Below are positions 9,551-22,999 of a stretch of 64,000 nt of DNA, in pieces; within the stretch, counting starts at the first letter, position 1, and every line of letters starts with the position of its first letter. The position numbers were made by a program, and so were the translations under genes. Origin of the DNA: Scylla paramamosain (taxonomy: Eukaryota > Arthropoda > Malacostraca > Decapoda > Portunidae); the NCBI RefSeq assembly GCF_035594125.1, contig NC_087156.1, positions 11,105,306 to 11,169,305 on the forward strand, written 5' to 3'. A model generated the notes under the pieces. That model did no database searches. It was not told where the DNA came from and saw only the letters and a list, made by a program, of their open reading frames with translations.

Positions 9551-10516
9551 CTACCAGAGTTTGGTGTCTAATGTGTACCTATTGTGTGGGTTTCCTCTAC
9601 CTACGCTAAGCACTTTGCATTTATTGATATTAAATTGCATTTGCCATCTATCCGTCCATTCATTCATTCTATCTAAATCTGCCTGCAAGGCGATGGCATC
9701 CGATTCTGACCTAATTAATCTACCTATCTTTGTGTCATCCGCAAATTTACTAACATCACTACTAATTCCACTATCCAAGTCATTGTTGATATACATTAGA
9801 AATAACAATGGCCCTAATACTGATCCCTGTGGCACCCCACTAATTACATGACCCCACTCGGATTTCGAGCCGTTTATTACCACTCTCTGTCGCCTGTCAC
9901 TAAGCCATGACCCTATCCAGCCTAACACCTTCCCATCTATCCCGTGTGCCCTAACCTTTCTCAGGAGCCTTTGATGGGGTACCTTGTCAAATGCTTTACT
10001 AAAGTCCAGATATAAGATATCATAACTATCACCATTATCTAATGCCTCGTACACCCTACTGTAAAAATTTAATATGTTTGTCAGGCAAGACTTCCCCTTC
10101 GTGAAGCCATGCTGTGACTGATTTATCAAGTTATGTTTGTCTAAATGTTCCCTAATGTTCCTCGCTATTATTGACTCTAACATTTTACCTACAACTGAAG
10201 TTAAGCTGACTGGTCTATAATTAGACGCTAAAGTTTTATCTCCTTTCTTAAAGATGGGTACTACATTAGCCTGCCTCCACATTACTGGTACCTCACCCGA
10301 CTCCAGTGATTTCCTAAAGACAGAAACTAACGGCTCACTAATAATCTTTTTACATTCCTTCAGTACTCTGGGATATATTTCATCAGGTCCTGGTGACTTG
10401 AACTTTTTTACCCTATCTATCTCCTGTTCCACTATCTCCCTAGTTATGGAAATATTTGTCAGCTTCTCATTCTCATCTGCTCTAAACACCCGTTCACTAT
10501 CTGGCATATCCTGCAT
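9551..10516 (-). pseudogene. CR1-like LINE reverse transcriptase
   Basis: This 321-residue segment carries the reverse-transcriptase core: SPGPDEIYPRVLK (41-53), VPIFKKGD (86-93), SNYRPVSLTS (98-107), motif A LDFSKAFD (170-177), GVPQGSVLGPLLF (227-239) and motif C FADD (258-261). The catalytic aspartates are present. A one-codon insertion occurs at YINND compared with YIND in the 30.5-kb copy. The frame is lost after YTLDTKLW through a small deletion. The enzyme would make cDNA at the nicked target, but this copy is dead because the frame does not continue and a stop lies upstream. Confidence 0.93.
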
Positions 10517-10519
10517 GTT

Positions 10520-11898
10520 TTCCTGGGTGAAGACAGTTAAAAAATAATCATTCAGAAGTTTACTAATCTCCTCCCCAGAACTAACCAGCTCCCCATCTGC
10601 TGCCTTTAATGGACCTACAGTATCCTTATTCTTCGTCCTGTATACCTGATAAAATCCCTTGGGGTCCGTCTTCGCCTGTCTGGCTACTTATGATTCATAA
10701 TTGTCCTTAGCTTTCCTCGTTAACTTCCTGACTGTTCTAACTAATTCATTATATTGTGTCCTTAAAAAGTCTTCACCTGCCCTTAATCTCCTATATATAC
10801 TTCTCTTACGCCCTATATAATGCTTTAACCTAGCAGTCATCCATTTAGGGTCATTTTTTTTGTGATCTTATTGTTCTATACGGGATATTTGCTAACTGAC
10901 CTGTATGAACCTTATCTACGAAATATTTATACAATTAATCTACATTTACTTCACCTAGTCCCCTCATCTCGTCCCCTACCATCCTCTTCACTCCCTCATC
11001 TACTCGCCTCGACCTCACCTCTCTCATTTCAGCATGACCTGACATTCCAACATATTCATACCTATCTCCCCCTTCCTCTTTCCTCCTCCCTTCCGGACAC
11101 ATCTTCCCTCCTCTTGTCCTACACCCTCACGCCTCACCTCACCTCTCTCATCCTGCCTTATCTCTCTGAACTCCGTCCCTGACCTGACCTCACCCTGCAT
11201 TCTTTGCCAGTCCACTCCTTGGAGGTACCTTTTTAATTCTTCAAAATCTGCTCTCCTAAAGTCAGGTATTTTACTAGTGTTTTTGTTTCTAACTGTTTCT
11301 TCCCATTCTAAATTGTACCTAATTTCCCTATGGTCACTGTTACCTAGCTGTCCTCCAAACTCTACCTGCGTGACTGCTTCCTCCCTGCTAGTAAGAATTA
11401 AATCTAGAATATTATTCCCCCTTGTGGGTTCTACGACTACCTGTTTTAAAAAATTATCCTGAATTACCTTAAGAAATTCCTCTGCTTCCTTGTTACCCAC
11501 CATCAGACTCCAGTCGATATTCCTAAAATTAAAATCTCCTACCACACATACCTGACTGTACCTGCCTGCTCTATTTAATTCCTGCCACAGTGAGGCGTTA
11601 ATTTCCTCTGTACTGGTCGGTGGTCTGTAAACTACCCCTAGTACTACTGACTGCGATCCTTCTTTAATATCTACCCATATCGACTCTGCTTTGTTATCTG
11701 TTTTAATTCTACTGTTGATACAACACTGTAATGTGTCCCTAACGTATAACGCGACGCCTCCTCCTCTCCTGTTTTCCCTATCTTTATAGAACATTGTATA
11801 CCCATCTATCTTAACCTCTGGATTAAATACTTTTCCTGACATATCTAACCAAGTTTCAGTTAAAGAAATGATATCAAATTTCTCAACGCATTTCTCAA
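10520..11898 (-). pseudogene. CR1-like LINE endonuclease and linker, broken
   Basis: From about 11898 the minus-strand frame reads EKFDIISLTETWLDM, then YKDRENRRGGGVALYVRDTL, VVYRPP, VCVVGDFNFRNIDW (GDFN catalytic loop), NILDLILTS and NSDHREI (SDH motif). These are the landmarks of the LINE endonuclease. Beyond about 11180 the frame becomes a purine-rich, glycine/arginine-rich string that does not look like the family. Recognisable linker (PKWMTARLKHYIGRKR) resumes at about 10850 and is interrupted by TAA at 10688-10690. Confidence 0.85.
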
Positions 11899-11900
11899 CG

Positions 11901-11921
11901 TAGTAGTAGTAGTAGTAGTAA
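11901..11921. repeat. (TAG)n microsatellite, right part
   Basis: Seven TAG triplets adjoin the 5' end of the CR1-like insertion and match the tract at 8769-8845. Confidence 0.9.
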
Positions 11922-12770
<849 letters not shown>

Positions 12771-12834
12771 AAAGGAGGAGGAGGAGGAGGGAGGAGGAGG
12801 AGGAGGAGGAGGTGGTGGTGGTGGTGATGGTGGT
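12771..12834. repeat. (GGA)n-(GGT)n microsatellite
   Basis: GGA triplets with one slip (GGGAGG) change into GGT triplets at about 12811. The purine strand is G-rich. Confidence 0.95.
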
Positions 12835-13943
12835 AGAGTTTGTAATTTTTCTGTTCCTTTTCCTTAGGGTGAATTGATGATTTTTTCACTCTGCTGAAAG
12901 GACTTGAGAACTCTTCGGGACTGAATGTAATGCAGGTCTTGCGAGTGATGTTCGTCAGAGAGAAGCATGTGTTCCTTAAAATTTCAGTACTTTTTTTTGT
13001 GCGTTGAGTTAAGTATTCATTTACTTTTATGATCAAGTGTCATCTGACTACCACTTAATGCTTCCTTGAACTGCCTTACTACGGTTCTTTTCATGGATAA
13101 AAATTCCAAATAACGTGTTACACTTCATTGGTGGCATGATTTCCCTTTAAAATGAATGCAAACCAATCAATGTGGCACGTTCCATATCCATTATTGTGTC
13201 ACTTTATTATGCATACAAACACTCCTATTAACGTATCACATCCCGCCCCTGGTGTGATTCCCCTCACCATGAATACAAAGCAATCCAAACGCTACAGTTC
13301 AGCCCTGCTCATGAAACACACGCTCTGATACAACTAGGCTTTTCACTTACTTTCAGCCCTTGTTTTCTCTTTAATAGTGCGAGAGTTGACTGGCCTCTTC
13401 ACTCTTTGATCCCTCTCACAGTTAAACTCCATAAATCTCCCTGATTTTTATCTAACTTCCCAAACTTCTTATGACTTGAAATGATCATATATGTTTACTC
13501 ACCTCCGTATGACTTGAGTTGCTATAAGAGACGAGTATCAAGACACCTTCCTAACTAAATGAACCAACCTGATTTAACTCTCTTTTCCATCCACTCTTTA
13601 CCATGCGGAAATTAAGTGGTATTGTAAACTGTAACCAAATTGTTACCCTTATGATCTATTCTAGACTCTAATAAGTGATCTGGAGACTATGATAATAACA
13701 CGCTCCCTCCACTGCACACCAGCTGTCCGTAATGTATCATGTCCAGTGGCTGTTAATATAAACTGACGCTCTATTAACCTGTCATCACTAATCAGTAATC
13801 ATTCACGCACAAGCTCATCCTCGTCACCACAACATCACCATCACCGTCACCATCACCACAGCTTACACTCCACTCCACCATGTTTCTGTCCCATACCTCA
13901 CCCCCGCCACCACTAATCATTCCTAATTAATCTCCCGTCCCTC
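12835..13943. other. No gene recognised; unique sequence
   Basis: Moderate AT content and no supported coding, repeat or RNA feature. CAC/CAT triplet clusters appear towards the right end (13820-13870). Confidence 0.5.
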
Positions 13944-13976
13944 ACCACCACCACCACCACCACCACCACCACCACA
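13944..13976. repeat. (CAC)n microsatellite
   Basis: About eleven CAC/ACC triplets inside a longer C- and A-rich region. Confidence 0.92.
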
Positions 13977-14149
13977 CCTCACTCTCAACTTTTCCCATTT
14001 TCACGAGCTCCTTTCTTCTCTTCCCTCGCTCCACCATCTTCATCGTCTCTCCCTTACGTTCCATCCTTCCTTTTGCCGACATAATGCTTGCAATAGACGT
14101 CCCTCCTCTTCCTCCCCCTCCTCCTCCTCCAGTCCCGTAGTATTAGCAG

Positions 14150-14306
14150 GGCCTTGTCTCCCCTTATAAGCAGGGAGCTGTGGGAGGAACTGGAGGGATG
14201 CTTAGTGGAACATGTCGAAATAGCGTTGCCTAGCCGCCGCCGAGTACAGGAGTGTATTGAGGGTGCATTATCTCGGTACAGTGGCGGTGAACGGGGAGAT
14301 GGATCG
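14150..14306 (+). CDS. Candidate internal exon (unknown gene)
   Basis: A 157-base segment is preceded by a strong pyrimidine tract (14101-14130) and TATTAGCAG and followed by GTGAGT. In the frame that begins after one leftover base it encodes 52 residues with no stop, including ISRELWEELEGCLVEHVEIA (about 7-26) and RVQECIEGALSRYSGGE, a composition typical of folded helical protein. It is GC-rich against an AT-rich background. I do not recognise the family. It cannot be joined in frame directly to candidate exon B. Of all the unassigned open segments here it has the best combination of splice sites and protein-like composition, but no neighbouring exons were found to confirm it. Confidence 0.42.
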
Positions 14307-14344
14307 GTGAGTATGTTCAGGCGCAGATAGAGAAATGTGTTGTT

Positions 14345-14600
14345 GGTCTGACGAATTGATCTGGTTGAACAGGTAGATTTATAGATAGATGGCTGGATGG
14401 GTAAATGGTTAAATAGATCGACTGGCTGATAAATAGATATATAGATGGACAGATGGATGGATAGATAGATTGATAGATAGATGAATAAATGAATAAGTAT
14501 GAATACTCGTAAGTATAGATATAAATAGATGGGTAGATAAACAGTTCAGTAAGCAGAAAATAGATTAGATAAATAGACAGACGGACTGACAGACAGACAG
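14345..14600. repeat. Degenerate GATA/GACA tetranucleotide tract
   Basis: Many imperfect TAGATAGA, TGGATGGA and GACAGACA blocks. Confidence 0.85.
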
Positions 14601-15267
14601 GGATAATAAGTACTTAAGTGGGAAAATATGTTGATAAATGCCCGTTGTAGATAAGAAGGTAGAAGTATTAGATAGGGAGAGTTACACAGATAAAAACATC
14701 GACGAATGGGTAGGTAAGTGAAGAAACACAGGAAGATAGGATGGTTGAAGAGCAATATACATAAACAAATAAGAAGAAAGTGTAAATGTAAGCGATGAAT
14801 CAGATAAAGAGAGAAATTAGCTGTATATTGATGGACAGAACATATAGAAAAGCAACTGTAAATCATGGTAAACAAACTAAGATAAATAAAGGTATGTACT
14901 ATGTTAGAAGGAAATTACATTAGAGAGTCAGCCAGCATATCAGACATTCAGAAAGCAGCACAGACAAAGACACATAGACAGACTGACTGATGGGTGCATA
15001 TGCCAAATGAAATAGTAAACAAACATACATATATAGAATCATTACAAAAAGAAAAATATCAGAAACTTTGAGGCAGACACTGAATTTCGCATAACGAAGA
15101 TATATGTATGTTCATGTTTCGTAAATTACACACGAGCAATGGATAAAAAGGAGAGATTTTACATATAAACCTAGAGAAACAAAAGAAAACAAAACATTAT
15201 AAAACAAAAAAGGAATAAAAAAAAACATGAATCCTTCTATCTGTGAATCACGTTGAAAACAGAGGCG

Positions 15268-15269
<2 letters not shown>
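14601..15269. other. No gene recognised; A-rich sequence
   Basis: Loose GATA-like and A-rich sequence continues from the preceding tract. The open frame at 14546-14875 (minus) is an artefact of low complexity. Confidence 0.5.

Positions 15270-15316
<47 letters not shown>
15270..15316. repeat. (CA)n microsatellite
   Basis: Uninterrupted CA dinucleotides. Confidence 0.97.
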
Positions 15317-15320
<4 letters not shown>

Positions 15321-15460
15321 TTTTCTGTCGCCAAAAATACACACAATTATCCTGCTAGTCTATGAATTATCTTTCCAGAAATGAAAAATGCATAAATGTT
15401 ATGAATTTTGTGTATTGTTGTGTGGATCACTGGAACTGTGTTGAAATCTTAACGGCAGAA

Positions 15461-15465
<5 letters not shown>

Positions 15466-15531
<66 letters not shown>
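15466..15531. repeat. (GA)n microsatellite
   Basis: Uninterrupted GA dinucleotides. Confidence 0.97.
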
Positions 15532-15536
<5 letters not shown>

Positions 15537-15632
15537 TTGCAACACAATACTCATGCATATATATCGTGCACATTTTTCTGCCGCTTTCTTCTTTCTTTCA
15601 TGCGACATTTGGAAAAAGCAAATGTTGAGTTA

Positions 15633-15672
15633 TTGTATGTGTGTGTGTGTGTCAACACACACACACATACAA
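15633..15672. repeat. Perfect GT/CA hairpin
   Basis: An 18-base arm TTGTATGTGTGTGTGTGT is followed by a four-base loop and its exact reverse complement, giving a potential cruciform or hairpin. Confidence 0.9.
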
Positions 15673-15789
15673 CAAACTGAAAATGTACATTGGGGGTGGG
15701 GAAATACTTGACATTAATCCTAAAGGTAAGTCAAATCTAGAAGGGACTATTGATTGATGGCTCGCACCATGGTGGGAATCGCACTGAGT

Positions 15790-15797
15790 CTGTGTGT

Positions 15798-15862
<65 letters not shown>
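15790..15862. repeat. (GT)n microsatellite
   Basis: GT dinucleotides with one TA interruption near 15801. Confidence 0.97.
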
Positions 15863-15864
<2 letters not shown>

Positions 15865-16198
15865 ATAATAGACAAACAGACAGACAGACAGATACTTTAA
15901 AATACACAAAATTGCACATAAGCTGGGAACAGAGGCTCTCAGCCAATCACGCACCCTCCCACACAAGACAGACAGAAGGTCAAAGATATACTGATATACG
16001 TATTGATATACAATCTCTAACTGTTTTGTCAATATGTTGACGCTACACGAACTTAAATATTTTACTGTGCGTCTCGAAGGAGTAACGCCAGAAGATGACA
16101 ACGTCCGCCCTTTACTACTCAGGGAAGTGTGTTGCTAGCTGTTTGTTCGAGTTTCAAGATTCACGAAGGCTGACGAAGAGTTTTAAAAGTAGGAATGT

Positions 16199-16304
<106 letters not shown>

Positions 16305-16405
16305 ACACAAACATAAAACCGGAGAGACTGAAAAAGAAAGGTTGAAGTAAAAAAGAATGAAAAAAAAGTTTCAGATGTATAGACAAGTAAATGTATATAC
16401 ATGCT

Positions 16406-16487
<82 letters not shown>
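16406..16487. repeat. (CA)n microsatellite
   Basis: CA dinucleotides with one AT interruption near 16431. Confidence 0.97.
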
Positions 16488-16488
<1 letters not shown>

Positions 16489-16861
16489 TAACATTCACAG
16501 CACCACACACACACAAAAAAAAGGCAGAAAATAAAAAAAAAAAAGTGAAAAAAAAAACATTGAAAGACATAACCCGGAGTGAACAAGTGAAATCAGAAGG
16601 AGAATGTAATCTAATATTAGTAGGTACCCGAAGTTACTCGGAGAATGACATCATTCTTACAGGCGAGTGAGGAAATAAAATAGCAGGGTTTAACTTTGAA
16701 AAAAAAACTGCGATAATGAACAACAAAAATACGGGGAAATAAAGCACTAAAGTGGAAAAATATGTAGTAGATTGAAAGGAAAAAAAAAAACAGGAAATTA
16801 AGCGCTGAAAATGGGGGATGCCTATTAAGAGAGTGAGAGAGAGAGAGTGAGTTAGATAGAT

Positions 16862-16863
<2 letters not shown>

Positions 16864-16933
<70 letters not shown>

Positions 16934-17212
16934 ATGGTAAGAAAGAAATCAGAACAGGAGGGAAATAAGCAGATATATGGAGAATGCATAGGACTAGATA
17001 TAGGAAGAGAAGGAAAAGGAAGAGGAAGAGGGGAAAGAGAAGAAGGAGGAGGAAGAGGAAGATCATTATCGGACATAAAAATGGAAGAGAGGGAGATGAG
17101 ATGCAGGTAAATGTAGAGGAAGGAAAGTTAAGTAGCAAGAAGTAAGATGAAAGGGAGGAGGGAAGGAGGTAGAAGGATGCAAAATGAGATAATAAAGAGA
17201 GGGAGAGAAGAA
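16864..17212. repeat. (GA)n microsatellite and adjoining purine-rich tract
   Basis: A pure GA run to 16931 is followed by about 280 bp of G+A-rich sequence with AGGAAG and GAGAGG blocks, up to the 3' end of the jockey-like LINE. Confidence 0.9.
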
Positions 17213-17657
17213 ATCAGAATCATAATCAGAATCAGATATTTATTCCATTGTACAATGGTTATTCTTGTTTAGGTTTACAACTATTACATTCTATTTGAGT
17301 AAAGTCCACTTTAATATATAAGTTATACATTAGATTCACACCATATCCTACTGCTGGTGCATGTTATTACTGTGATTAAAATTGTAAGTAAAACAATAGA
17401 TGAAAGATTGCAAAATTATAAATAAGACAGTAGTTAAATGACTAAAATAAAAGTAAAACAATATATAAAAGAGTGTAAACTTATAAATGGGACTGTAGCT
17501 AAATGTATAAAATAAAAGTAAAACAAGAGATAAAAGAGTGTAAAATTATAAATGAGACAGTAGTTAAGTGTATAAAATAAAAGTAAAGCCATAGATAAAA
17601 GTATATATGAGACGCTATAGAATACATAACTACATGTAAGAAAGGCGTGCTGCTGAT

Positions 17658-17960
17658 TTATACACTGAATTGTTTGTTGAAAAGATAAGTGAACAGCAGT
17701 TTTTTGTACGTTCGTATGGACGGTGCATTCCTTATAGAAGAAGGAAGGCTGTTCCCGAATTTTGGTCCAGCAACCAGTAGAGACCTCGCCCCAGTACAGG
17801 TGTTGGTCTTAGGCTCATACACATTATGATGTTGTCTAGTAGGGGCAGTACAGGCATCACTCACTCTCGGCAGATAGAATAAGTGGTTAGGGATATTGCC
17901 ATGGATAATACTGTAGGTAATAATGCCTAACTCGTACTTATATTTCTGATGTACTTTCAA
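17658..17960 (-). pseudogene. Jockey-like LINE ORF2, C-terminal segment
   Basis: The 100-residue segment has KYELGIITYSIIHGNIPNHL, VYEPKTNTCTGARSLLVAGP and PKFGNSLPSSIRNAPS followed by a terminal KLLFTYLF. The motif F/W-NSLP-x-SIR near the end is the family C-terminal signature. It ends with a natural stop before the 3' untranslated region. Confidence 0.85.
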
Positions 17961-18083
17961 CCAGCCAAGTTCTCTGAGAAAGGGTGTGGCGTGGTGAATT
18001 TTGGCACCGTTGCCTAATGCAACTTTTGCAGCAAAGTTTTGAAGCTTTTGAATTTGTTGTGTAAGAGTGATATTTGTTGTTCT

Positions 18084-18620
18084 CTATATCCTTATTCCAT
18101 AGTTGATGCTTATTACATATGTTTGCATGAGAGTAATTCTTGCTCTCCAGTTAAAACAATCCTTATTTCTATTAATATGTAATATGGTGCTAAAATTTTT
18201 TTTACTTATCTTATTTACAAGAGTATCAAAAGTCATATGAGAGTCAAAGTAAACACCTAAGTTTTTAAGGGAGCTGCTGGGGAGTATCTTAGTGTCATCA
18301 ACTTGTAAGCAAGTATTGGGTGGAATCTGAGATATGAGACCCTTGCTGGTGACAAACATACATTGTGTCTTTTGTAGTGTTTAGCAATAATCCATTTAAA
18401 TGAAAATATCCCTTAGCTTGAGATAGAGCCAGCTCTTCGCTGTAAACGAGATCGTAAATGCAGGTTATTTCTCCTGTGTGAATGAGCTGCGTGTTATCAG
18501 CGTACTGTATGACCAGACAGTCGGGGATGTGCTGCGAGAGGTCATTCACGATTATTGAAAACAGTAGTGGACCTAGGACTGACTCTTACGGAACGCCATA
18601 AGCAACGTCAAATTTCTTAG
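18084..18620 (-). pseudogene. Jockey-like LINE reverse transcriptase, motif C part
   Basis: Two overlapping frames cover this piece. The GVPQG motif reads GVP-stop-ESVLGPLLF because CAA has become TAA at 18586-18588. Motif C reads QYADNTQLIH, with the second catalytic Asp replaced by Asn. A frame change near 18360 separates this from the following segment, which has CLQVDDTKILPSSSLKNLGV. The copy therefore lacks polymerase activity in two independent ways. Confidence 0.9.
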
Positions 18621-18728
18621 AGATGTGTTTGCCTATTCTGACCGATTGTGTTCTATTGTGAAGGTAGCCATGGAACCAAAAGGAATCGATTCGCAACATT
18701 CTGAGTTTCCTTAATAATATTTCATGAT

Positions 18729-19550
18729 TTACTCTTCAAATGCTTTAGATAAGTCACACAGCGTTACTAATGAGATATTTCTCCTGTCAATGTTTTCAAA
18801 CAGTGAGTTAGACAAAGTAAGAAGAGCGTTTTCTGTAGAGAGCTTAGGTCTGAAACCGTGTTGTGTCTTACTAAGGAGATCGAGGTATGAGGTATGAGGT
18901 ATGAGATCGAGGTATGAGATGAGCTGAGCAGCAATAACTTTCTCAAAAACCTTAGAGATAATTGGTAGAAGAGGTATTGGACGATAATTTTTTGGTTCCA
19001 TAACATCTCTTGTCTTGAAAACAGGAGCTACAATAGCGTGTTTCCAGGATTCAGGGAACAGTCCTGTTACAATTGACGAGTTAACTATACACGTAAGATA
19101 CTCGTACAGGATTATGACTGGCAAGGATTCTTTTAGAAATCGTAGTGAGATATTGTCGGAACCACGAGAAGAAGTGTTTTTTAGGTATAACAGTGTCGCT
19201 ATCTGTTGGTTCAGGTCGAAACATGTTATAAAATTGGTTGCTGGTGTTGTTGTTGTTGGGTATAGGCGCGTTCTGATTACCCCTGCGAATTTGTTGTGTT
19301 TTTTCTCGAAAGTAACCTTTCCATCGTTGGCAAAAACTTTGTTTCTCACTGTTTTTTCGTCGTTATCAAGTTCCAGTGGAGTTTTGCATTTGTCAGTGGA
19401 GATGACTTGTTTCAACATACCCCACGTAGCTGCACTATTCCCTTTATTTGTCTCAAGTTTGTTGCTGTAATATTCTGATCTAGTTTTATAGATTGACTTT
19501 TTAACTTCTTGCTTAAATATCTTGAATTTCGACTGTAAGTCTACATACAT
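18729..19550 (-). pseudogene. Jockey-like LINE reverse transcriptase, N-terminal part
   Basis: The 273-residue frame carries SSRGSDNISLRFLKESLPV, FPESWKHAIVAPVFKTRD, KNYRPIPLLPIISKVFEKVI, SKTQHGFRPKLSTENAL and motif A LCDLSKAFE, where a one-base deletion shifts the frame just after the motif. A small in-frame tandem duplication near 18880-18915 (YLDLIPHTSYLDL) is visible. The linker before it contains KSIYKTRSEYYSNKL and ATWGMLKQVI, typical of the region between endonuclease and polymerase. Confidence 0.92.
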
Positions 19551-19675
19551 TGGACCTTTCGTTTTTGAGATTTATTTGTGTTGTGTCCCTCTCATGCATT
19601 AATGCTCGTAAATGTTCGTTGATCCATTGGGCGGAGGGTCTCTTGATTTCTTTTGTGACTAGTGAGCACAGTAGT

Positions 19676-20528
<853 letters not shown>

Positions 20529-20589
20529 ATGGAGGACGATAAGGAAGAAAAAGAGGTATGACGAGAGAGAGGGAGTAGGAAACGAAAGG

Positions 20590-20689
<100 letters not shown>

Positions 20690-20825
20690 TGTCTTTCCTG
20701 TCACCTTCCTTTCATATTTATTTCTTATGACATTTTATGAGACAAGATAGTACTTCGGTAGCCTTATGTTACATTGTTTTTGTCTTTTTATTTATATATT
20801 TATTCTTTTGCTTATTACTTATATA

Positions 20826-21156
<331 letters not shown>

Positions 21157-21244
<88 letters not shown>
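21157..21244. repeat. (CT)n microsatellite
   Basis: CT dinucleotides with one TTT interruption near 21165. Confidence 0.97.
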
Positions 21245-21247
<3 letters not shown>

Positions 21248-21299
21248 TTACATAACAGTGGAACTTGCACAGTTTAAATGGATGAGGAGAGAAAATAGA

Positions 21300-21385
21300 G
21301 ATACAGATGGATGGATGGATAGATAGATAGGTAGATAGATAAAAGATAGACAGATAAGTAGATAGATAGACAGATAGACAGATGG
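21300..21385. repeat. GATA/GACA tetranucleotide tract
   Basis: Imperfect GATAGATA, GGATGGAT and GACAGATA blocks. Confidence 0.88.
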
Positions 21386-21906
21386 TCATATTTGCTTTGA
21401 TATCGCCGTGTAATAAGCCCCGAGGAATTATTCTTCATAGAACGTTAATTTATCTATATGTGGAAGGCGAAGCAAGGCAGCACGTATGAAAGGTAATCCA
21501 GGATAAGATAATGTGATATGACTGCCATTTAGCGTCCTTGTGTGTGAGGTCCACAGGGCCAGAGTGAAGGGGGAGGGCACATATCAACTCTACCATTCCA
21601 CATGTCTCGGAACCCTACACTTGATCAGTCAGTCAGTAAAGAAAGTAATAATAAGCAATAACATGATACAAAAGTAAATAAATAACACCACAAATCATTA
21701 CATAAAAATAAGTATTGTCCATTAAGCAAACACAGCATCAGCCCCACTCTCACCACTTCTCCCTCCTTCTCTCACCACCACTTGGCACACCACGCCTCCC
21801 CACAGTTGGTCCTTTAACCTTTTTATTCTTACTGCCGGTCGTGTTCCCCTTCAGCAACAGCCCTCTTTCTCCGCCACCACCACCCTTTCACTGCCACACA
21901 CACCAC
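21386..21906. other. No gene recognised; C/T-rich towards the right
   Basis: The proline/histidine-rich open frame at 21715-22050 is compositional and leads into the TCC repeat. Confidence 0.5.
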
Positions 21907-21958
21907 ATCCTCCTCCTCCTCCTCCTCCTCCTCCTCCTCCTTCTCCTCCTCCTCCTCT
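21907..21958. repeat. (TCC)n microsatellite
   Basis: About 17 TCC triplets with one TTC. Confidence 0.95.
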
Positions 21959-22740
21959 ATCATTCTGGCATGACGTGTTCAAGAGATTTATCTATTCCTG
22001 ATAATTGGCTAATCATTTATAGTAATAACATTCTCGTGCGAGGTTATTAATATGTGAAATTTATCATTATTTGACTAACGACCTTCACCCCTAGTTAATA
22101 TTTGCCCGTCTCGACGTAGAATTTTCCACCTCGCGTGTATACTCTCGCCTGCCCTCCCCAGCTTGCCTGCTTGAATATAAAGGATCTGTTGTAATGGAAG
22201 ATCAGTGCAGTGTCCCTTCCGACCCGGCCACTTGTCTCTTGTGGTTCTGTCTCCAGATGCTGCTGTGGCCATTTCAGTGTCGCGATGCTCTGCTGGTGAG
22301 AGGAGGTTTGTCTTGCATTGTACTTTTCTTTATGAAACATGGAAACACACGCATACGAGAACAGAGACTTGGTGCTATATGCTCTTCCTTTGTTTTCCTC
22401 TCTGAATTCAAATGTTAGGGTTATCTTTAGGAGAAAAAACAAATAAGTAAATAAAAGCACTCCTTTTCTTCAAGTTATTCACTCTTGTTCTAATGTAAAC
22501 TACTAATACTATTGATTTTAAGTGAGACGCTTTATCAGTGTTGGTAGTTTAGATAAAAAAATATTCTTAATCTCATAAACACAGGCTCTATTTAACAAGA
22601 AACAACAGCAGGTGTGTGAAGGGTGAGGAATGTGGCAGCTAACCGATTACCAGCAAGAACCCAAGCTACATTTAGTAGTTTCATAGGAGTACCTGAAACT
22701 TAAGTGAACGAAACAAGTATGAATTTGCATATCTACCATA
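21959..22740. other. No gene recognised; unique sequence
   Basis: The 22180-22330 part is locally richer in GC and has overlapping open frames on both strands, but no recognisable domain or convincing splice pair was seen. Confidence 0.45.
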
Positions 22741-22776
22741 GTGGTGGTGGTGGTGGTGGTGGTGGTGGTGGTGGTG
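22741..22776. repeat. (GTG)n microsatellite
   Basis: Twelve GTG triplets. Confidence 0.95.
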
Positions 22777-22999
22777 AGGGTGTAAATCTAGAATGAGAGT
22801 GAGCGTCTTTGTGTTTCCTCCACCGAGACGAAGAAAGAGAATAGGGATTCCTAATACTCCAGGAATTGTCTTTGTTTCCAGAAAGCAAGAGAAAGCAAAG
22901 AAAAATTGTTATATGCTAGTTTTATCGCAATTTTTTATACTTGCGAGTATATTTCACTCTTATAATGAACGTATAAACTACAGAACGAAACCAAAATAA
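22777..22999. other. No gene recognised; left flank of the 28-bp array
   Basis: AT-rich unique sequence. The first array-like unit (CTGTGGCTGTATCAAG) begins at about 23008 without a sharp junction motif. Confidence 0.5.

Larger units (their letters stand above)
8846..11900 (-). mobile_element. CR1-like LINE, 5'-truncated, minus strand
   Basis: The 3' end of the element is at 8846, with an 8-bp tail repeat (CTTATGTT units on the minus strand), a hallmark of CR1-type elements. Upstream on the minus strand lie the C-terminal region, the reverse transcriptase, a linker and the endonuclease. It is cut at its 5' end inside the endonuclease (about 11900). A second copy of the same family, with an identical tail, lies at 30.3-31.7 kb on the plus strand. 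Defects include a stop codon at 10688-10690, a frame break near 9540-9550, and a replaced or expanded purine-rich linker at about 10860-11180. Confidence 0.93.

Noticed and set aside
21715..22050. Proline/histidine/leucine-rich open frame
   Set aside because: It runs through C/T-rich low-complexity sequence and a (TCC)n microsatellite.
22205..22405. Possible small exon (CTCCAG acceptor, GTGAGA donor, 39 bases at about 22258-22296)
   Set aside because: It is too short and not supported by a conserved copy or recognisable protein; AG and GT borders of this kind occur by chance.
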